Below the pieces are notes generated by a model. It worked only from the letters and a program-made list of their open reading frames with translations, ran no database searches and was not told the origin of the DNA. A DNA stretch of 16,896 bases, taken from the NCBI GenBank assembly GCA_031258035.1, contig JAIRNL010000101.1, positions 1 through 16,896 on the forward strand, written 5' to 3'. How positions within the stretch are numbered: the stretch's first letter is position 1; every line of letters starts with the position of its first letter. The stretch is from Azoarcus sp. GTDB taxonomy: Bacteria > Pseudomonadota > Gammaproteobacteria > Burkholderiales > Rhodocyclaceae. The position numbers were made by a program, and so were the translations under genes. Below, piece by piece: positions 15,301 to 16,896 of the stretch.

Positions 15301-16451
15301 CCCGGCACGGTGAGCGAGGTTTCCGCCACGTTGGTCGCCAGCACCACCCGGCGACCGCCGGAGGGCGCGAATACCCGCGCCTGTTCCTGCGCCGACTGGC
15401 GCGCGAAAAGCGGCAGGACTTCGCTGCCGGGCAGGTGCCTGGCTTTGTGCAACGCCTCGGCGGCCTCACGAATCTCGCGCTCGCCGGGGAGGAAGACGAG
15501 CACGTCGCCGGGGCCGCAACGCTGCGCCTCGTCGACGGCATCGACCAGCGCATCGCAGAGATCGCGCCGGTTCGCCGCGCCGCCGCGCCCGTCGCCTTTC
15601 TTGCCGGCGCGCCCGGCGTCGGCATCGCCGGCGTCGTCGTCCGCCACCGGGCGATAGCGCGTCTCGATGGGATAGAGCCGCCCGGAGACCTCGATCACCG
15701 GCGCGGGATGGCCCGCCGCGTCCGCGAAATGGCGGGCGAAGCGATCGGCGTCGAGCGTCGCCGAGGTGATGATGAGTTTGAGATCGGGCCGGCGCGGCAG
15801 CAGCGTCCTGAGGTAGCCGAGGAGAAAGTCGATGTTGAGCGAGCGTTCGTGCGCCTCGTCGATGATCAGGGTGTCGTAGGCCGAAAACAGCGGATCGCCC
15901 TGTGTTTCGGCAAGCAGGATGCCATCGGTCATCAGCTTGATGTAGCTTGCCGCGCCAATCCGGTCGCTGAAACGGATCTTGTAGCCGACCGCCTGCCCGA
16001 GCTGGCTTCCCAGTTCCTGCGCGATGCGGCTGGCTGTTGCCCGCGCCGCGAGGCGGCGCGGCTGGGTGTGGCCGATCAGCCCCGCCGCGCCGCGCCCGAG
16101 CGCGAGGCAGATCTTCGGCAACTGCGTGGTCTTGCCGGAGCCGGTCTCGCCACAGACGATGAGGGTCTGGTGAGCGCCGAGCGCGGCGGCAATCTCTTCC
16201 CGGCGCCCGGAGACGGGGAGATCGGGGGGAAAGGTCGGTTTGGGGAGCGCGGCGGCGCGGGCCGCGAAGGCCGCGCGGGAGCGGGCGAGCAAGGCATCGA
16301 AATCCGCCCGCGCGGCAGCCTTCGCGGCCCGCCCGCCGCGCAGCGCGCGCCAGAGGCGGCGCAGGCGCGGGCGGTCGGCGGAAAGGGTGTCATCGAAGGT
16401 CGGCTCATCTGAACCGGCCACCAGCAGCGGTTTCGGTGAAGGACTACACAT
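12342..16451 (-). CDS. hrpA: ATP-dependent RNA helicase HrpA (DEAH box)
   Basis: This 1369-residue helicase carries the full DEAH-box core: Walker A GETGSGKT (101-108), TQPRRLAAR (129-137), DEAH (198-201), SAT (230-232), LATNVAETSLTVPG (371-384) and QRAGRCGR (420-427). HA2 and OB-fold segments follow, then a long C-terminal region of the DUF3418 type that marks HrpA among DEAH proteins. HrpA acts on mRNA and, in recent E. coli work, on stalled or collided ribosomes. The frame is open to 16583, but I chose the ATG at 16451: it leaves about 80 residues before LPVSG, as in E. coli HrpA, and avoids reading through the direct repeats at 16532-16573. No clear Shine-Dalgarno precedes it. An Asp/Gly/Lys-rich insert lies at 271-297 and a Ser/Pro/Glu-rich linker in the C-terminal third. 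Confidence 0.95.
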   Translation of the reverse strand: MCSPSPKPLLVAGSDEPTFDDTLSADRPRLRRLWRALRGGRAAKAAARADFDALLARSRAAFAARAAALPKPTFPPDLPVSGRREEIAAALGAHQTLIVCGETGSGKTTQLPKICLALGRGAAGLIGHTQPRRLAARATASRIAQELGSQLGQAVGYKIRFSDRIGAASYIKLMTDGILLAETQGDPLFSAYDTLIIDEAHERSLNIDFLLGYLRTLLPRRPDLKLIITSATLDADRFARHFADAAGHPAPVIEVSGRLYPIETRYRPVADDDAGDADAGRAGKKGDGRGGAANRRDLCDALVDAVDEAQRCGPGDVLVFLPGEREIREAAEALHKARHLPGSEVLPLFARQSAQEQARVFAPSGGRRVVLATNVAETSLTVPGVRYVVDTGLARIKRYSPRNKVEQLRIEKVSRASASQRAGRCGRVMDGICFRLYDEDDFSRRPAHTDPEILRASLAGVILRMKALGLGAVEDFPFIDPPGSRLIGDGYALLVELGALDDESGQDGREDSVPRALTPIGQELAKLPLDPRIGRMLLAARERGALAETLVIAAALSVQDPRERPRENPGAAEQAQAQFRGAEQDRQSEFLWYRNLWKAWGEVQRHESGNQQKQWCRRHFLSYPRMREWRDVHTQLHTLCVEHGWKANTVPANYEAIHKALLAGLLGNIGCRTDEAAGPQAGSYLGARGIRFWPHPGSMLAKKAGKWIMAAEQVETSRLFGRCLARIEPEWVEEVGGHLIRRQVFEPHWSKSAGSVRAWERGVLYGLTIWPRRGVPYRDVDPALCRELFIREGLVAGEIAEGPARAMGFLAHNRKLVAEIERLEHKTRRPDVLVDETLIEAFYDSQIPADALDLATFEHWRRQAEKSAPGRLYLTREQLMRHEAEGVTSERFPPELTVLGQKLRLDYRHEPGEADDGVTLTVPLAMLNQVPAWRCEWLVPGLLEEKVVALMKTAPQKIRHRLQPLADSAAVFMKACEAGEFDRDGPLLKALQYFIEERVHLKLPLESLRPENLPPHCFMNFRVIDGHGRALSQSRQLSELRARLKDRVAARFEAATHAFPPGSSSAPGSEEEASSPARTAPGAAPLAGLTGWCFGALPELLEVTVDGHETIGFPALRDDGDSVSLRPYDTPEEAARVHRRGLARLFALALKDQTKAVERLPGLRELALQYRGFGTEAELKSRLLEATLARCCLGEPLPADAEAFAARCRDARPRIALVAQEFMRLVAQLATENAALQKRLGALDKAFPDAVADVRAQLAALLPADFLCAFGWERLAHFPRYLKAAAQRLDKLRDDPARDANAMAEWKSLARPWERETLARRRAGVIDPELEAFRWLLEELRVGLYAQALKTPMPVSVKRLRKIWEGRPG

Positions 16452-16531
16452 TTTCAGGGATGTGCGCGGAAACGAAACGCTCGCATTATCCCGTACATGA
16501 GGCCGGATCGCGTTCCCCAACGCGCCTCTCC

Positions 16532-16573
16532 ACGAGATACTGAAGTCGCGGCGACGAGATACTGAAGTCGCGG
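16532..16573. repeat. 20-bp direct repeat, two copies with 22-bp period
   Basis: ACGAGATACTGAAGTCGCGG occurs exactly at 16532-16551 and again at 16554-16573. The pair lies between the divergent hrpA and coiled-coil gene starts. A 16-of-18 match to the left copy and its upstream flank lies at 6682-6699 inside an inverted repeat. Regulator binding sites or remnants of a mobile-element end are both possible. Confidence 0.8.
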
Positions 16574-16639
16574 GCACGCTCACCTGCGGCGATCCCCGCC
16601 AGCCATGCCAGACTGGAAAAAACCCGGAGGAACCGAACC

Positions 16640-16819
16640 ATGACCGGCAACGTCGACAACATCGTCATCGAGCACCTGAGAGCCATCCGCGCCGACGTCG
16701 CGGATCTCAAGGAAAACGACAAAGAAATTCTCACGAGGCTTGCGAGACTGGAAATCGGGCAAGCAAACCTGCTCCGGAATATTGATTCATCGAAGAAACC
16801 GGCGCCGAACACAGCATGA
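16640..16819 (+). CDS. Small coiled-coil protein, 59 aa, probably the front part of a split gene
   Basis: A strong GGAGG ribosome binding site (16626-16630) lies 9 nt before the ATG. The product begins MTGNVDNIVIEHLRAIRADV and continues as a charged, heptad-like helix (about 5-48: ADLKENDKEILTRLARLEIG), ending in a polar tail. It resembles a family of short proteobacterial proteins of unknown function that start 'xxNIVLEHLRAIRxDI' and usually end 'RIERIERRLEL'. That ending is missing here but is encoded just downstream in another frame (see the next entry). No signal peptide or membrane segment is present. It is divergent from hrpA. Function unknown. Confidence 0.72.
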   Translation: MTGNVDNIVIEHLRAIRADVADLKENDKEILTRLARLEIGQANLLRNIDSSKKPAPNTA

Positions 16820-16878
16820 GATACGACCGGCTGAAAGAGCGTATCGAAAGAATAGAAAAACGGCTCGAACTGGCCTGA
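16786..16878 (+). pseudogene. Out-of-frame C-terminal remainder of the coiled-coil gene (or coupled 20-aa ORF)
   Basis: In the frame one base back from the 59-aa gene, positions 16786-16878 read FIEETGAEHS and then MRYDRLKERIERIEKRLELA before a TGA stop. The last part is the expected ending of the small coiled-coil family. A TGA at 16783-16785 closes this frame upstream. The internal ATG at 16816 overlaps the stop of the 59-aa gene (ATGA), so a 20-residue peptide could be made by coupled translation. Alternatively this is a frameshift mutation or a sequence error splitting one gene of about 80 codons. Confidence 0.55.
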
Positions 16879-16896
16879 ACGAAAACCGGGGAAATT

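Noticed and set aside
13281..16412. Open frame of more than 1000 codons on the plus strand opposite hrpA
   Set aside because: It lies fully antisense to a clear helicase gene with all motifs. In GC-rich DNA with G/C at third positions, the opposite frame lacks stops by chance. Its protein is low-complexity (Arg/Ala/Gly/Gln/His) with no recognisable domain.
16452..16583. Longer N-terminus for HrpA starting at 16583
   Set aside because: It would translate part of the direct-repeat block, and the E. coli-like N-terminal length is already reached from 16451.
1..16896. CRISPR array, tRNA, rRNA, transposase or prophage
   Set aside because: No regularly spaced repeat series, no cloverleaf or rRNA-like sequence, and no transposase or integrase motif was found on either strand by eye.

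Overview
The window is GC-rich chromosomal DNA, probably from a betaproteobacterium. Rhodocyclales or a near relative is my best guess. The support is a DUF3460 protein (a small family I know essentially from Betaproteobacteria), an lptM-lysA pair, a subfamily-2 pyrF next to ubiA, a FliW, and a DUF2802/SPOR gene pair. All family names come from reading the translations; no database was searched.

Layout from left to right. (1) Positions 1-574 (-) hold the 5' part of a secreted Lcl/DUF1566-like protein that runs off the left edge. It is divergent from lptM-lysA (811-2255, +), which link LPS-transport lipoprotein and lysine biosynthesis genes. (2) A small unknown gene (2266-2616, -) is divergent from dacB, the PBP4 peptidoglycan hydrolase (2709-4166, +). 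(3) pyrF and ubiA form a tight minus-strand pair (4132-5845). Behind their upstream end lies a palindrome-rich spacer, then a DUF2846-like lipoprotein gene (6095-6553, -) and a spacer with inverted repeats. (4) recG and ridA (6837-9293, -). (5) A minus-strand unit DUF2802 - SPOR - fliW (9368-11169), with a recognisable promoter at its head and a clear intrinsic terminator at its end. (6) A divergent ElyC/YdcF-like envelope gene (11286-12056, +). (7) hrpA and a DUF3460 gene (12064-16451, -). (8) At the right edge, two short direct repeats and a small coiled-coil gene that looks split by a frameshift (16640-16878, +).

Most of the window is housekeeping. The genes cover cell envelope and peptidoglycan (LptM, PBP4, SPOR protein, ElyC-like), biosynthesis (LysA, PyrF, UbiA), nucleic-acid helicases (RecG, HrpA), imine detoxification (RidA) and flagellin/CsrA control (FliW). 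Genes are tightly packed: three convergent pairs meet with 10 nt, -35 nt and 7 nt between stop codons. No rRNA, tRNA, CRISPR array, transposase or complete mobile element was seen, and no non-genic stretch exceeds 300 bases.

I see no clear new multi-gene system. The best leads are the DUF2802-SPOR-FliW unit, the ATACTGAAG repeat family present at two distant places, the apparently split coiled-coil gene, and the edge gene with its repeat-encoded Pro-Val tail.
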